Of a stretch of DNA of 60,725 bases, positions 17,008 through 26,536 are shown in pieces. The number at the start of each line of letters is the position of its first letter. Positions within the stretch are counted from its first letter, which is position 1. Source of the DNA: Atopobium sp. UBA1382 (GTDB taxonomy: Bacteria; Actinomycetota; Coriobacteriia; Coriobacteriales; Atopobiaceae); NCBI GenBank assembly GCA_002305805.1, contig DBQY01000004.1, positions 60,774-121,498 on the forward strand. The letters are read 5' to 3'. The translations under genes were made by a program, and so were the position numbers. Below the pieces are notes generated by a model. That model worked only from the letters and a program-made list of their open reading frames with translations. It searched no databases and was not told where the DNA came from.

Positions 17008-18915
17008 TCACTCTCCCGCAAGCTCCTCGGCGGCGCGCAGGGCCTGCCACACGGCATGCGCCACCTCGGCCGGCACGCCCGGGGTCGCGGCGATCTCCTC
17101 CTCGCTCGCGGCGCGCAGGCGCCTCATGGAGCCGAAGCGTCTCATGAGGGCCCTCCGGCGCTTGGGCCCCACGCCCGGTACGTCATCGATCGCGGAGCGC
17201 GTCATCGCCTTGTCGCGCAGCTCGCGGTGAAAGGTGATCGCAAAACGGTGGGACTCGTCGCGCACCTGCTTGATGAGGTAGAGCGAGGGGGAACCGCTCG
17301 GCAGCACGACGGGAGTTTCGTCCCAGGGCACGAAGATCTCCTCGTCCGACTTGGCGAGACCGCAGACCGGGATGTCCAGACCCAACTCCTCGAGCTGGGC
17401 CACGGCGGCCGTGAGCTGTGGCTTGCCGCCATCCACGACGAGAAGGTCGGGGCGAGACCCAAAGCGCTCGTCGGCCATGCGCTCCGGCGCGTAGCGCCGT
17501 CCCAGCACCTCGGACATGCTCACGAAGTCGTTCGCCTCGGTGAGCGGCGTCTGAATCTTGAAGCGGCGGTACTGGGACTTGTCGGGTCGGCCGTTGGTGA
17601 AGACCACCATCGACGCCACCGTGAAGTGGCCGTGCAGCGTCGAGATGTCAAAGCACTCGATGCGCAGGGGCGGTGCGTCGAGCGCCAGCGCGCTCTCCAG
17701 CTGAAGCAGCGCCTGGTTGGTGCGCTCGTCGGCGTAGCCGGTCTTGACCATGTGGCGCATCAGGGCGTGGCGGGCGTTGGCCGTCGCCATGTCGAGCAGG
17801 TGGCGCTTCTCCCCGCGGCGCGGGCGATGGAGGTGCACGCGGGTTCCGCGCTTCTCGGCGAGCCAGCCCTCGATGACCTCGGCGTCAGAGAGCTCGCAGT
17901 CGAGGTCGACCTCGGCGGGAACGTCCGCGGTCTCGTCGTAGTAGCGCTTCACGAACCCACCGACGAGCTCCTCCTCCCCCACGTCGAGGCCCTTGTCCAG
18001 AATGAACTCGACCGAGCGCACCGTGCGCCCCTCGCGTACCACGAAGACGCAGGCGCAGCTGATGGTCTCCTCGCGGTAGACGCCGATGAGGTCCGCGCTC
18101 ACGTCGGACGAGAAGACGACCTGCTGGCGATCGTCGAGCGCGTCGAGCCCGTCCAGGCGGGCCTTGAGCCGCCCCGCGCGCTCGAAGTCGAGGTTTGCCG
18201 CCGCCTCGTGCATCTGGTCGGTCAGCTCGCCGACGATCTCGCGTCGGTTGCCGGCGAGGAAGCTCTCGACCTGGCGCACGTGGCGCGCGTACTCCACGGT
18301 GTCGATCATGCCGGCGCACACGCCGGGACCCCTCCCCACGTGGTAGTCAAAGCAGGGCCGGCAGCGCTGGGCGAGCACCATGTTCGCCACGGCTGCCTGG
18401 GAGGGGTCGCGATCCAGGATGCGCTTGGCGCGCTTCCACTCGGCGCAGGTCGCCAGGCAGATGGGCACGACCTTGCGCAGCGTGTCGATCGTCTCGCGAG
18501 CGGCGCGGGCGTCGGTGTAGGGGCCAAAGTAGCGCGTGCCCTTGCGATGCTTCTCGCGCGTGTACTTTATTGCCGGGAAGACGTCGGACTCCGTGATGGC
18601 GATGAAGGGGTAGCTCTTGTCGTCCTTGTAGTCGACGTTGAAGTAGGGGTGATACTGTGCGATGAGATTGCGCTCCAGCACGAGCGCCTCGTGCTCGGAG
18701 CCCACGACCACGTAGTCGAAGTCGCGCACCACCTGCATCATGAGCGGGATCTTCTCGCGGTCGTCCTGCAGCGTCACGTACTGGCGCATGCGGGCGCGCA
18801 GGTTCTTGGCCTTGCCGACGTAGACGACCTCGCCGTGGGCATCCTTCCAGAGATAGCAGCCCGGGTCGGTGGGCACCCGGGAGACGCGCTCGGCGAGGGA
18901 GGGCTCGCCGGGCAC
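17008..18915 (-). CDS. uvrC: UvrABC system protein C
   Basis: Makes the two incisions in nucleotide excision repair. The 635-aa product has an N-terminal GIY-YIG nuclease (PTDPGCYLWKDAHGEVVYVGKAKNLRARMRQY), a cysteine cluster (CLATC, CRPCFDYHVGRGPGVC), a UVR motif for UvrB contact (about residues 205-240), the RNase H-like nuclease (IECFDISTLHGHFTVASMVVF) and a tandem helix-hairpin-helix (IDDVPGVGPKRRRALMRRFGS). The GTG start directly follows the TAG of the FemAB gene. In many actinobacteria uvrC precedes rapZ; here the fru block separates them. Confidence 0.96.
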   Translation of the reverse strand: MPGEPSLAERVSRVPTDPGCYLWKDAHGEVVYVGKAKNLRARMRQYVTLQDDREKIPLMMQVVRDFDYVVVGSEHEALVLERNLIAQYHPYFNVDYKDDKSYPFIAITESDVFPAIKYTREKHRKGTRYFGPYTDARAARETIDTLRKVVPICLATCAEWKRAKRILDRDPSQAAVANMVLAQRCRPCFDYHVGRGPGVCAGMIDTVEYARHVRQVESFLAGNRREIVGELTDQMHEAAANLDFERAGRLKARLDGLDALDDRQQVVFSSDVSADLIGVYREETISCACVFVVREGRTVRSVEFILDKGLDVGEEELVGGFVKRYYDETADVPAEVDLDCELSDAEVIEGWLAEKRGTRVHLHRPRRGEKRHLLDMATANARHALMRHMVKTGYADERTNQALLQLESALALDAPPLRIECFDISTLHGHFTVASMVVFTNGRPDKSQYRRFKIQTPLTEANDFVSMSEVLGRRYAPERMADERFGSRPDLLVVDGGKPQLTAAVAQLEELGLDIPVCGLAKSDEEIFVPWDETPVVLPSGSPSLYLIKQVRDESHRFAITFHRELRDKAMTRSAIDDVPGVGPKRRRALMRRFGSMRRLRAASEEEIAATPGVPAEVAHAVWQALRAAEELAGE

Positions 18916-19932
18916 CTACTCCTCCGAGGATCCGCGCAGACGGTCGCGCACGTCGCGCACGCCCACGAGCGTGCGGTAGAAGGCCCGCTTGACGGGGAGA
19001 TCGCGATCCGGCGCGACGGGGCGCTCGCCGTCCTTGGCGAACTTCGTCTTGAACGTGTTGAGCCCGAGCAGGCTCGGCGAGAAGTCGGAGCCGATGCCCA
19101 TGAGGTCGTAGCTCGTGCACCCCAGTCGGGCGAGCTCGCAGCACTCGAAGTAGAAGAGTCGGTCCGTGGCGAGCAGCTCGCGGCTGCGCGCGCTCGAGGC
19201 GGCGTAGTAGTAGACGGCCCGCTCGCCGGAGACCGTCGAGATCGCCCAGCTCACGAGCGTTCCCTCGGGGTCCCGGGCGGCAAAGACGCGACAGTGGCCG
19301 GGGCCGAGGACAGAAATCATGTCCTGGTAGGTCTCCTTCGGTGCCGGGGCAAAGCCGTCGCGCTCCGCGGTCTCGACCATGACCTCGTAGTACTCGTCGA
19401 ACGACGCAGCGGCCCGCTCGGTCTCGTCGGCGCAGAGCACGGGGCTCTCGCGCAGCGCCTTGCGGACGTCGCGGCGCCCGCGCGGCTTCATGCGGGAGAG
19501 GATCTCGTCGTCCCCGCCCGTGAGGTCGACGACGACGGTCGTGTCATAGGGGACCGTGGAGAGGCAGGGGCGCGTCTCGGGCAGCTCGTGCGCCACGGCG
19601 AGACGCACGAAGACAATGCCCCTGTCCCGCGCGCGAACAAAGTCCGCGAGCGCCCCGAGGGCGGCGGACTCCAGCTCCTCGCTCGGCTCCTCCGCCCACA
19701 CGGGCGCATGATGGCCGCGCAGGTAGCGGTAGCCGTGCGTCTCGTACTGCTGGAAGGCCGCCACGGCGACGATCCTGTCCCCGTCCGTGAGGGAGACGTA
19801 CCCCCACAGGGAGCGGCCGGGTATGCCGGCCTCGAAGTCCTGCCACACGCCCAGCTGCTCGATGGGAGGGTTGGGCGTGACGCCGGCGAGGGCGCGCTCG
19901 TACTCCTCGCGAGAAAGCTCGTTGACCTGCAT
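18916..19932 (-). CDS. FemAB-type peptidyltransferase (FemX-like), short form
   Basis: FemABX enzymes use aminoacyl-tRNA to add amino acids to the third residue of lipid-linked peptidoglycan precursors. This 338-aa product shows the double acyltransferase fold: WQDFEAGIPGRSLWGYVSL, YLRGHHAPVWAEEP, MKPRGRRDVRKALRES and the C-terminal CTSYDLMGIGSDFSPSLLGLNTFKTKFA. It lacks the coiled-coil arm seen in FemA. It is co-directional and contiguous with uvrC. The added amino acid is not deducible. The divergent neighbour is a second, longer FemAB protein. Confidence 0.85.
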   Translation of the reverse strand: MQVNELSREEYERALAGVTPNPPIEQLGVWQDFEAGIPGRSLWGYVSLTDGDRIVAVAAFQQYETHGYRYLRGHHAPVWAEEPSEELESAALGALADFVRARDRGIVFVRLAVAHELPETRPCLSTVPYDTTVVVDLTGGDDEILSRMKPRGRRDVRKALRESPVLCADETERAAASFDEYYEVMVETAERDGFAPAPKETYQDMISVLGPGHCRVFAARDPEGTLVSWAISTVSGERAVYYYAASSARSRELLATDRLFYFECCELARLGCTSYDLMGIGSDFSPSLLGLNTFKTKFAKDGERPVAPDRDLPVKRAFYRTLVGVRDVRDRLRGSSEE

Positions 19933-20102
19933 AGCTCAGCACTCCGTTCCTGCCGTGCCCGGTTCTTCTCCCCCACATCGTAGCCCATGAGAGGGCCCGG
20001 CCTTGCCGGCGCGCGGGATTCCGTCCTAATAACGCAACCCGTATTGGATAGAATGGGGTACACCTCTGCCAGGACGAGTCAAAAGAGGGGCGGCCCCGTC
20101 AC
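19933..20102. promoter_or_regulatory. Divergent promoter region between the two FemAB genes
   Basis: 170 bp between oppositely oriented genes. It contains one GTTCTTCTC motif (19962-19970) and the string ATGGGGTACACC (about 20053-20064), like the GGGGTACACT found before gap and uvrB, plus TAGAAT at 20049-20054. These are -10-like; no clear -35 is seen. Confidence 0.35.
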
Positions 20103-21446
20103 ATGCGATCGTTCTCCTGCGTCACGCTCACCCCGAGCGAGTTCGATGCGTTCAGCTCAGCACATCCGCTCGGCAACTTCCAGCAGACGTCCCTGATGGG
20201 CACCGTGCGCGAGAAGAACGGCGTCGACGTCAGCTATCTCGGCGTGTTCGAGGACGGCAGACTGGTCGCCGCTACGCAGCTCGAGCTCCACCGAAGCCGG
20301 CTCTCCACGTTCGCTGAGATTCACGACGGCCCGCTGTGCGACTTCCATGACCGCGAGCTCACGGCATACCTCTTCGACGCGATCCGCGAGCGGGCGCGCG
20401 CGGCGGGCGCGGCACAGGTCGAGGTCACGCCCGAGGTGCCCTATCGCATCCGCACCTCGGCCGGGGACGTCCTGCCCGAGGACCCCGAAGCCCCGCTTCC
20501 CGCCGAGGTGCCCGCCGACTCACGGCGAGGGCCCGACGACGAGAGCCTCGAGAACCTCAAGGCCGCCGGCCTCGTGCACGAGGGCTTCGATCGCGGCTAC
20601 AGCGCCGTTCCCCGCTGGCGCTACGTCAAGGACCTCACCGGGATCGAGGACGAGGACGCCCTGATCGCCTCCTACAACAAGAAGGCGAAGCGCGACGTGC
20701 GCACCGCGCGGGCGAGCTTTGTGAGCGTGGAGCGCATCGGACGCGACGAGCTGCCCACCTACCACCACATCTGCGAGCTCAGCTGCGAGAAGCAGGGGTT
20801 CGAGAACCGACCTCTTGCTTACTTCGAGCAGCTCTTCGACACGTTGGGCGATGCGGCGGAGTTCTTCGTTGCCTACCTCGACGTGCCCGCCTACCTCTCC
20901 TCGTGGGAGCAGAAGCGCGACGCGCTTCTCGCCGACATCGAGCGCTACGAGGCCGCGATCGCCGAGATCGAGTCCGCCAACCAGTCCGGGCAGGGACAGT
21001 TCCGCTCCACGAAGAAGGTCAGCCGGCAGATGGCGGACGCGCAGGAGAAGTACGAGTCCTCGCTCAGGCGCATCGACGACGCCCGCGCCGCCCTGGACGC
21101 GCACGGAGGGACGGGGCGCATCCCGGCAGCCGCGGCGCTCTTCGTCTGGCACGAGCGCGAGTGCGTCTACCTCTTCTCCGGTAGCGACCAGTCGCTCGCG
21201 GCGTTCTGCGCCCCCACGCTCGTGCAGCACAAGATCATGTGCGAGTGCGTCGAGCGCGGCTGCAGCCGCTACAACTTCTATGGCATCGACGGCATCTTCG
21301 ACCCGACGAGCCCGGGCTACGGGCTCATCGAGTTCAAGCAGAGCTTCAACGGCTACATCGAGGAGCTCCTGGGCTCGTTCACCATGCCGGTGCGCCCCGC
21401 GGTCCTCGCCGCAAAGCGCCTCGCCCACAAGATCCTGGGACGCTAG
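20103..21446 (+). CDS. FemAB-family peptidoglycan bridge aminoacyltransferase with coiled-coil arm
   Basis: 447-aa FemX/MurM-like protein. The N-terminal acyltransferase half has FQQTSLMGTVREKNG and IHDGPLCDFHD. A helical arm, about residues 265-333, interrupts the second half (QKRDALLADIERYEAAIAEIE...), as in FemA. The C-terminal half ends CSRYNFYGIDGIFDPTSPGYGL, typical of the family. It should build part of the interpeptide bridge on lipid II. A proline-rich insertion at about 122-142 is unusual. Convergent with the ATP-grasp gene, 12 bp apart. Confidence 0.88.
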   Translation: MRSFSCVTLTPSEFDAFSSAHPLGNFQQTSLMGTVREKNGVDVSYLGVFEDGRLVAATQLELHRSRLSTFAEIHDGPLCDFHDRELTAYLFDAIRERARAAGAAQVEVTPEVPYRIRTSAGDVLPEDPEAPLPAEVPADSRRGPDDESLENLKAAGLVHEGFDRGYSAVPRWRYVKDLTGIEDEDALIASYNKKAKRDVRTARASFVSVERIGRDELPTYHHICELSCEKQGFENRPLAYFEQLFDTLGDAAEFFVAYLDVPAYLSSWEQKRDALLADIERYEAAIAEIESANQSGQGQFRSTKKVSRQMADAQEKYESSLRRIDDARAALDAHGGTGRIPAAAALFVWHERECVYLFSGSDQSLAAFCAPTLVQHKIMCECVERGCSRYNFYGIDGIFDPTSPGYGLIEFKQSFNGYIEELLGSFTMPVRPAVLAAKRLAHKILGR

Positions 21447-21458
21447 CGCCCGCCCCCC

Positions 21459-22694
21459 CTAGAACGCGGTATCGGTCCGCTCGGGATAGTGCCGCGCGAA
21501 CTTGCGGATGTAGTTCTTCTCCATGGCCCATCCCATGAGACGCGAGTCCAGGGAGTCCGCCCGGTAGCGCATGGGGTCGAAGACGAGCCCGTCGCGCACG
21601 ATCTGGTCGAACTCGGCGAGCAGGGCGTCGTCGGCGACGTAGCGCCGGACGAGCGATGCGGGCGCCCGGGAGTAGAGCGCCTTGCGGCTCAGGCGCTGGA
21701 CCTCGCCGATTCCGTCAACGCGGTCGTTCACGAGCGCGCGCATGGGGTTGATGCCACCGGCGCACGCATAGTAGGAGTTGCATCCCAGACGGGGGTTGAA
21801 GTCCATGAACAGCACGCGGCCGGTCTTGGGGTCGCGCTTCATGTCAAAGTTGGCGAAGCCGCGCCATCCGAGGTCAACGAGCATGCGACCGACCTTCTCC
21901 CAGAGCTCGGGCATCGGACGGGTGATCATGGCGACCGGGTTGCCAAAGAGCTTGGGATCGTGGTCCTCGAGCAGCACCTGCGCGGAGGCGAACATCGTCG
22001 GCTTCCCGTTTTGGTCCACGTAGGCGGTGAGCATGTCCACGTAGGTGTCGTCGCCGCCGATGAGCTCCTGAACGAGGAAGTCCCGGGAGAAGCCCTCCGC
22101 CCGGAGGTCGCGCCAGAGCTGATCGAGCTCGATCTGGCTCTGGATGAAGTAAATCTTCTTGAAGCCCTTCCAGTAGAGCGCCACATACTCCGCGCTCGAC
22201 TCCGCCGGCTTGGCGATGAGCGGGAAGTCAATCGAGGTCGGAGGGATGGGGTCGGCGCCCGCGAGATGGACCACCTCGGAGCGCGGGGCGTCCAGGCCGT
22301 AGCTGGCGCACATGCGGGCGAACTCGATCTTGTTCGAGGCGCGCACCATGGCGTCGTGCGGGGGCAGCGGACTGATAACGTTTGCCGGGAAGGCATCGCG
22401 GATGCGTTCGAGGCGCGCCACGGAGGCGTCCTGGTTCGCCATCACGAGCAGGCGCTTCCCAGGGTTCTCCCGGGCGAGGCGGCACACGGCGTCGACGATG
22501 AGCTCGTCGCTCTGCTCCGCGATGGCGCACGTGTCGATGAAGGACGAGGTCCTGATGATTCGGATGGGGTCGGGGATGACGCAGGTGGTCCTGACCCCAT
22601 AGGCCTCGTGGAACTCTCGGGCCATGGGGTAGGCGGACATGTCACCGCCCAGGATGACGGGCATGATGTCGGCGCGCGATGCCTGTGGCTTCAT
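21459..22694 (-). CDS. ATP-grasp carboxylate-amine ligase, candidate D-aspartate (peptidoglycan) ligase
   Basis: 411-aa ATP-grasp enzyme. The N-terminal pre-ATP-grasp domain reads MPVILGGDMSAYPMAREFHEAYG; the ATP-binding core includes NKIEFARMCASYGLDAP, PLIAKPAESSAEYVALYW and the metal-binding end FMDFNPRLGCNSYYA. Size and architecture fit the family of the Enterococcus faecium D-aspartate ligase, which adds D-Asp to the lysine of the stem peptide. Neighbours (FemAB proteins, MurJ, a racemase 4 kb away) support a cell-wall role. The substrate assignment is inference; other amino-acid ligases share the fold. AAGGAG precedes the ATG. Confidence 0.7.
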   Translation of the reverse strand: MKPQASRADIMPVILGGDMSAYPMAREFHEAYGVRTTCVIPDPIRIIRTSSFIDTCAIAEQSDELIVDAVCRLARENPGKRLLVMANQDASVARLERIRDAFPANVISPLPPHDAMVRASNKIEFARMCASYGLDAPRSEVVHLAGADPIPPTSIDFPLIAKPAESSAEYVALYWKGFKKIYFIQSQIELDQLWRDLRAEGFSRDFLVQELIGGDDTYVDMLTAYVDQNGKPTMFASAQVLLEDHDPKLFGNPVAMITRPMPELWEKVGRMLVDLGWRGFANFDMKRDPKTGRVLFMDFNPRLGCNSYYACAGGINPMRALVNDRVDGIGEVQRLSRKALYSRAPASLVRRYVADDALLAEFDQIVRDGLVFDPMRYRADSLDSRLMGWAMEKNYIRKFARHYPERTDTAF

Positions 22695-22784
22695 GTGTCT
22701 GTCTCCTTGCCGCCCCGCAGGGCCTTGTCTTCCGGGCACAGTATAGACCTGCGAACGCCCGAGGGGCGTGCAGCGGGGCACCCC

Positions 22785-24437
22785 CTACGAGCGCCTCCTC
22801 GGAAGGAGACGCGAGAAGAGGCTGTCGAAGAAGGGCGCGTCCGAGACGCCGAGTGCCGTCGCGGTGCCAAACGTCACGACGATCGCCGGCACACCAGCGA
22901 CGAGGGCGTAGATGATCGATCGAAGGGCGCCCTGGCAGGGACCGAGAAGGGCGGTGAGGGCGGTGAGCACCAGCCATCCCACGAGCGAGCCGGCCAGACC
23001 GAGGGCGCAGGCACGCGCGAGGGAGGGAAGGACGCTCCCGAGGCCCATGCGGCCGAGCGAGCCCCGGATGCTGGCGAGGGTGACGAGGTCGATGACGCCG
23101 TAGAAGAACACCGACGAAAGCGGGACCACGTAGAGGCCGCCCACGGGCGTGAGCGCGAGACACACGACCACCTGCACCGCCGAGGCCACGACGGTGGCGA
23201 CCGCATAGACGCGCATGCGAATCATCGAGGAGCACACCTTCTGCAGGTAGGTGGAGAGCGCATAGAGGGGCAACGAGAGCGCGAGCGCCTGGAGGTAGCC
23301 CGCCGTCTGGGCGGCTGCCTCCGCCGTGAACTGGCCCGAGGCAAAGACGGCGATGAGCGTGGGGGCAAACACGACGAGGAACATAGCACAGGGAACGAGC
23401 GTGAAGAGCGTCTTCCTCACGCCGTCGGCGAGGAAGTCCCTGAAGCGGTCCGTGTCATGCGCGAGCCAGCTGCTCGAGAGCTCCGTGAACATGGTGACGG
23501 AGATGGGGATGGCAAAGATCGAGTACGGGAGGACGTACCAGACGCGGGCATAGTAGGAGACCGAGGCGCCCGCCGCGGTCACCGAGAGCGCGCAGCTCGA
23601 CATGACCGCCGTCGTGGGGAACGAGGCGAACGTGCAAACGAGCGTGGGAACGCCGATGGAGAGCGTGTCCTTGAAGGCGGGGTCGTGCAGGTCGATGCGC
23701 GGGCGCAGACGGACCCCGCGGCGCATCAGCGCCGGGACCTGGCAGAAGACCTGCACCGCCACGCCCAGCGGGTTGCCGATCGCGAGCACGATGACAGCCT
23801 CGTTCCAGGGCATCCCCTGCTGCGTGAGCACGGCGTAGAGGGTGAACGAGGCGATGGTGATGATGTTGTTGAAGACGGGAGCGAGGTTGCTCCATAGATA
23901 GTCCCGCTCGGCGTTGAGTATGCCCGAGACGATCGACGAGAGGGCGTAGAGGATGACCGAGCAGCAGAACCACCGGAAGAACCAGACCGCAAGGTCGGAG
24001 TCGAACCCCTCGGTGGCGCCGGCGGACTGCGTCCAGATGATCGGCTCGGCAAAGACGAAGCTCGCGACCATCACGGCCGCCATGAGCAGCACCACGACGG
24101 AGAGCAGGTTGGAGGCGTAGTCGCTCGCGCCCGACCTGCCCAGGCGCCGCTTCACCGAAAGGTAGACCGGGAGGAACGAGGTTATGAGCATGCCCCCGAC
24201 GACCAGCTCGTAGAGCAGGTTCGGAAGCTGGTTGGCCACCGTGTAGGCGCTCGCGAGACCGCTCGCGCCGAGGGCCCACGCCTGCACCGACGTGCGAAGA
24301 AAGCCCGTGATCCTGCTGATGATCACCAGGACGCTCACCATGTTCGAGGACTTGTTCGCACGCTCCTTGACGAGCTCGGAACCGGAGTCCTCGGGGGCAA
24401 AGTGGGCGCCCCGCGGCCTCTGGCCAGTTGATGCCAC
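22785..24437 (-). CDS. murJ: Lipid II flippase MurJ (MviN)
   Basis: Multidrug/oligosaccharidyl-lipid/polysaccharide superfamily protein, 550 aa, with about 14 hydrophobic helices. Family marks are the early ISRITGFLRTSVQAWALG (the arginine motif that contacts lipid II) and ANQLPNLLYELVVGGMLITSFLPVYLS. The GTG start was chosen because AGGAGG lies 7 bases before it; an in-frame GTG 18 bases earlier overlaps that site. About 40 soluble residues precede helix 1. Same strand and 90 bp upstream of the ATP-grasp ligase, so possibly one operon. Confidence 0.93.
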   Translation of the reverse strand: MASTGQRPRGAHFAPEDSGSELVKERANKSSNMVSVLVIISRITGFLRTSVQAWALGASGLASAYTVANQLPNLLYELVVGGMLITSFLPVYLSVKRRLGRSGASDYASNLLSVVVLLMAAVMVASFVFAEPIIWTQSAGATEGFDSDLAVWFFRWFCCSVILYALSSIVSGILNAERDYLWSNLAPVFNNIITIASFTLYAVLTQQGMPWNEAVIVLAIGNPLGVAVQVFCQVPALMRRGVRLRPRIDLHDPAFKDTLSIGVPTLVCTFASFPTTAVMSSCALSVTAAGASVSYYARVWYVLPYSIFAIPISVTMFTELSSSWLAHDTDRFRDFLADGVRKTLFTLVPCAMFLVVFAPTLIAVFASGQFTAEAAAQTAGYLQALALSLPLYALSTYLQKVCSSMIRMRVYAVATVVASAVQVVVCLALTPVGGLYVVPLSSVFFYGVIDLVTLASIRGSLGRMGLGSVLPSLARACALGLAGSLVGWLVLTALTALLGPCQGALRSIIYALVAGVPAIVVTFGTATALGVSDAPFFDSLFSRLLPRRRS

Positions 24438-24749
24438 GTTCGAACCTCCTGCCACGAACCGGGCGCCCGCACGTCGCCCTCGCGTTCAGACCAATCTCTT
24501 AGTCTATGCTCGCGCGACGTTCGCGCTGCGCGCCCCGCCGCGTATCCACCGATTCTGTATCTCGGGCGCATGCGGGCCACAGGGGGGACGCGCGGCGTCA
24601 AACCCGGGTTTTGGGAACGCACATAATCCATGTGGATTTCTCGACCCAGGCGACGAAGCGCTATCATAGCTCCGATGAATCATGGGTCCGGTCACCCGGA
24701 CAGGGCCCTGTGAGCACGAATGACCCCGGACGTTGATAGGAGACGTCTC
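24438..24749. promoter_or_regulatory. Divergent intergenic region murJ / P60 hydrolase
   Basis: 312 bp without a gene. Towards murJ there is TAGACT (minus strand, near 24500) as a -10-like box; towards the hydrolase TATCAT at about 24661 can serve the same role. A short palindrome AATCCA-TG-TGGATT lies near 24627-24640. No riboswitch or repeat element recognised. Confidence 0.35.
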
Positions 24750-26000
24750 ATGAAGCATATTCGCACCCACCTCTCCGGACGTGCCGTCGCCGCGTTCGCC
24801 CTGTGTGGCTCGCTCGGCCTGGGGCTCGCGCTGAGCGGTCCCGTCGCCGCGCGCGCGGTCACCTCCGACGAGCTGCAGTCCCAGCTCGACGCGGCGCTCG
24901 CCGACCTCGACGACCTCCAGACGGCCGTTGACGATGCCACCGCCACGCTCGGCCGCACCAACTACGAGCTCGACCAGACCCGTACCCAGATCGCGGAGCT
25001 TCAGGACCAGATCGACGAGAGCGAGGTCCAGCTCGGCGAGGCCCGCGGCGAGCTCTCCGAGCTCATGTCCTCCAACTACAAGCAGGGCGGCAACGCCGGT
25101 CTCCTCGAGATGGTCCTGAGCGCCGAGAGCTTCGACGAGCTCGTCTCGCGCGTCTACTACGCCGACAAGCTCTCGTCGGCGCAGCAGGAGAGCATCCAGA
25201 CCGTCGTCACGCTGCAGGAGTCGCTGCGCAGCGACCAGGCTGAGCTCGAGGAGCAAGAGGCGGAGCAGGAGAAGCTGCTGTCGTCCCAGGAGACCGAGCA
25301 GGCCGCGGCCGCGGCCGCCGTCGCCGAGCAGGAGTCCTACGTCAACCAGCTCTCCGACGAGGTGCAGCAGGCGCTCGCCGAGGAGCGCGAGCGCGAGGCG
25401 GAGGAGTCCCGCAAGCGCGCCGAGCAGGCACGCCTCGAGGAGGAGCGCCGACAGCAGGAGGAGGCTGCCCAGCAGCAACAGCAGCAGGAGCAGGAAGAGA
25501 CGAACAACAACGGCGGCGGCGACAACGGCGGCTCCACCACGAACGGGGACACGGGCGGCAACGGCGGCAGCACCGTCACCCCGCCGAGCGACGGCGGCAG
25601 CACCGCCACGTCGAGCCAGCGCGAGATTGCCGTGAACGCCGCGCTCTCCCAGGTGGGCAAGCCCTACGGTCACGCCAACAACGGCTACGAGTGGGACTGC
25701 AACGGCCTCACCCACTGGGCGTGGGCACAGGCCGGGGTGAGCATCCCCACCTCCTCGGGCACCTATGCCTACGGGCAGTTCCAGTGGATGAAGAGCAGCG
25801 GCCGCTGGGTCACCTCCACTTCCCAGCTGCAGCCCGGCGACCTCGTCTTCTACTCTCGTGACGGCGGCTACACCTGCTATCACGTCGCCATGTACATCGG
25901 CGGCGGCCAGGTCGTCCACGCCGAGGGCTACGGCATGGGCGTCACCGTGCGCTCCGTCACGTACTGTAGCGGCTTCTGCGGTGGCGGCTCCCCCATCTAG
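24750..26000 (+). CDS. Secreted NlpC/P60 peptidoglycan hydrolase (CwlO/PcsB-like)
   Basis: 416-aa exported endopeptidase. A signal peptide (about residues 1-37, ending VAARA) is followed by a long coiled coil (about 40-265), with the conserved QIAELQDQIDESE and LMSSNYKQGGNAGLLEMVLSAES segments of CwlO-type proteins. Next come a Q/E-rich stretch, an N/G/S/T linker (about 263-300) and the NlpC/P60 domain. The catalytic set is C317 (EWDCNGLTHW), H378 (CYHVAMYIG) and H390. DCNGL replaces the usual DCSGL. The coiled coil suggests activation by FtsEX, known for homologues. AGGAG precedes the ATG. Confidence 0.92.
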   Translation: MKHIRTHLSGRAVAAFALCGSLGLGLALSGPVAARAVTSDELQSQLDAALADLDDLQTAVDDATATLGRTNYELDQTRTQIAELQDQIDESEVQLGEARGELSELMSSNYKQGGNAGLLEMVLSAESFDELVSRVYYADKLSSAQQESIQTVVTLQESLRSDQAELEEQEAEQEKLLSSQETEQAAAAAAVAEQESYVNQLSDEVQQALAEEREREAEESRKRAEQARLEEERRQQEEAAQQQQQQEQEETNNNGGGDNGGSTTNGDTGGNGGSTVTPPSDGGSTATSSQREIAVNAALSQVGKPYGHANNGYEWDCNGLTHWAWAQAGVSIPTSSGTYAYGQFQWMKSSGRWVTSTSQLQPGDLVFYSRDGGYTCYHVAMYIGGGQVVHAEGYGMGVTVRSVTYCSGFCGGGSPI

Positions 26001-26028
26001 GGTCGGCCTCATCTCCATCTGACAAAAC

Positions 26029-26060
26029 GGGCGCCTGCGACGGGTTCGTCGCAGGCGCCC
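26029..26060. terminator. Bidirectional terminator between P60 hydrolase and hisE
   Basis: A perfect 13-bp stem GGGCGCCTGCGAC / GTCGCAGGCGCCC with a 6-base loop lies between convergent genes. The plus-strand tail is TTCTCGT; on the minus strand the tail is GTTTTGTC. It serves the hydrolase and hisE. Confidence 0.85.
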
Positions 26061-26090
26061 TTCTCGTAGAAGCAGAGAGCCGGTGAGTCG

Positions 26091-26408
26091 CTACCGGAGC
26101 CGCGCGTCGAGCTCGCCCGCCAGCTCGGCGACCGAGACCCCATAGCGCTCGAGGGTGACGAGCAGATGGTAGACGAGGTCGGCCGCCTCGTAGCGGATGT
26201 GGTCGTGGTCATCGTCCTTGCAGGCCATGACCACTTCCGTCGCCTCCTCGGTGAGCTTCTTGAGCAGGCTGTCCTCGGGTCCATAGAGCAGACGGGCGGT
26301 ATAGGACTCCTCGGGAGAGGCCTCCCGTCGAGACGAGATGACCTGGGCGAGCCCCTCTATGGTCTCCCCGATGCGTCCGTCCCTCACGTTCTCCGTGCGC
26401 TCTCCCAT
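26091..26408 (-). CDS. hisE: Phosphoribosyl-ATP pyrophosphatase
   Basis: Second step of histidine synthesis, PRATP to PRAMP. 105 aa with the MazG-like helical bundle: SYTARLLYGPEDSLLKKLTEEATEVVMACK and YEAADLVYHLLVTLERYGVS, the acidic residues EEATEV and EAADL chelating magnesium. It is a free-standing HisE, separated from hisI by the racemase on the other strand, so it needs its own promoter or depends on read-through. Start supported by GGGGGAG close to the ATG, though the spacing is short. Confidence 0.92.
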   Translation of the reverse strand: MGERTENVRDGRIGETIEGLAQVISSRREASPEESYTARLLYGPEDSLLKKLTEEATEVVMACKDDDHDHIRYEAADLVYHLLVTLERYGVSVAELAGELDARLR

Positions 26409-26536
26409 CGCTCCCCCATCTCGCTCGTCGCGCGCCGCACTGTCTCTAAGACCCTAGCACAGCCGTGGCGCGCGCCGGTCCACAACGTCACTACACCCAC
26501 CCGGTATAGTGTCTGCATGACGGATGGGAGGCAAGC

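Noticed and set aside
16969..19983. Plus-strand open frame of about 1000 codons antisense to uvrC and the FemAB gene
   Set aside because: It is a frame kept open by high GC at codon third positions opposite well-recognised genes; composition (His/Arg/Gly/Val/Leu-rich) and lack of any known motif mark it as a shadow. The same holds for long antisense frames at 1900-3726, 12792-14846, 21489-23897 and 37617-40442.
24585..24640. Short palindrome AATCCA-TG-TGGATT upstream of the P60 gene as an operator
   Set aside because: Only 6-bp arms with an imperfect centre and not clearly placed relative to a promoter; mentioned in the intergenic entry but not promoted to a finding.
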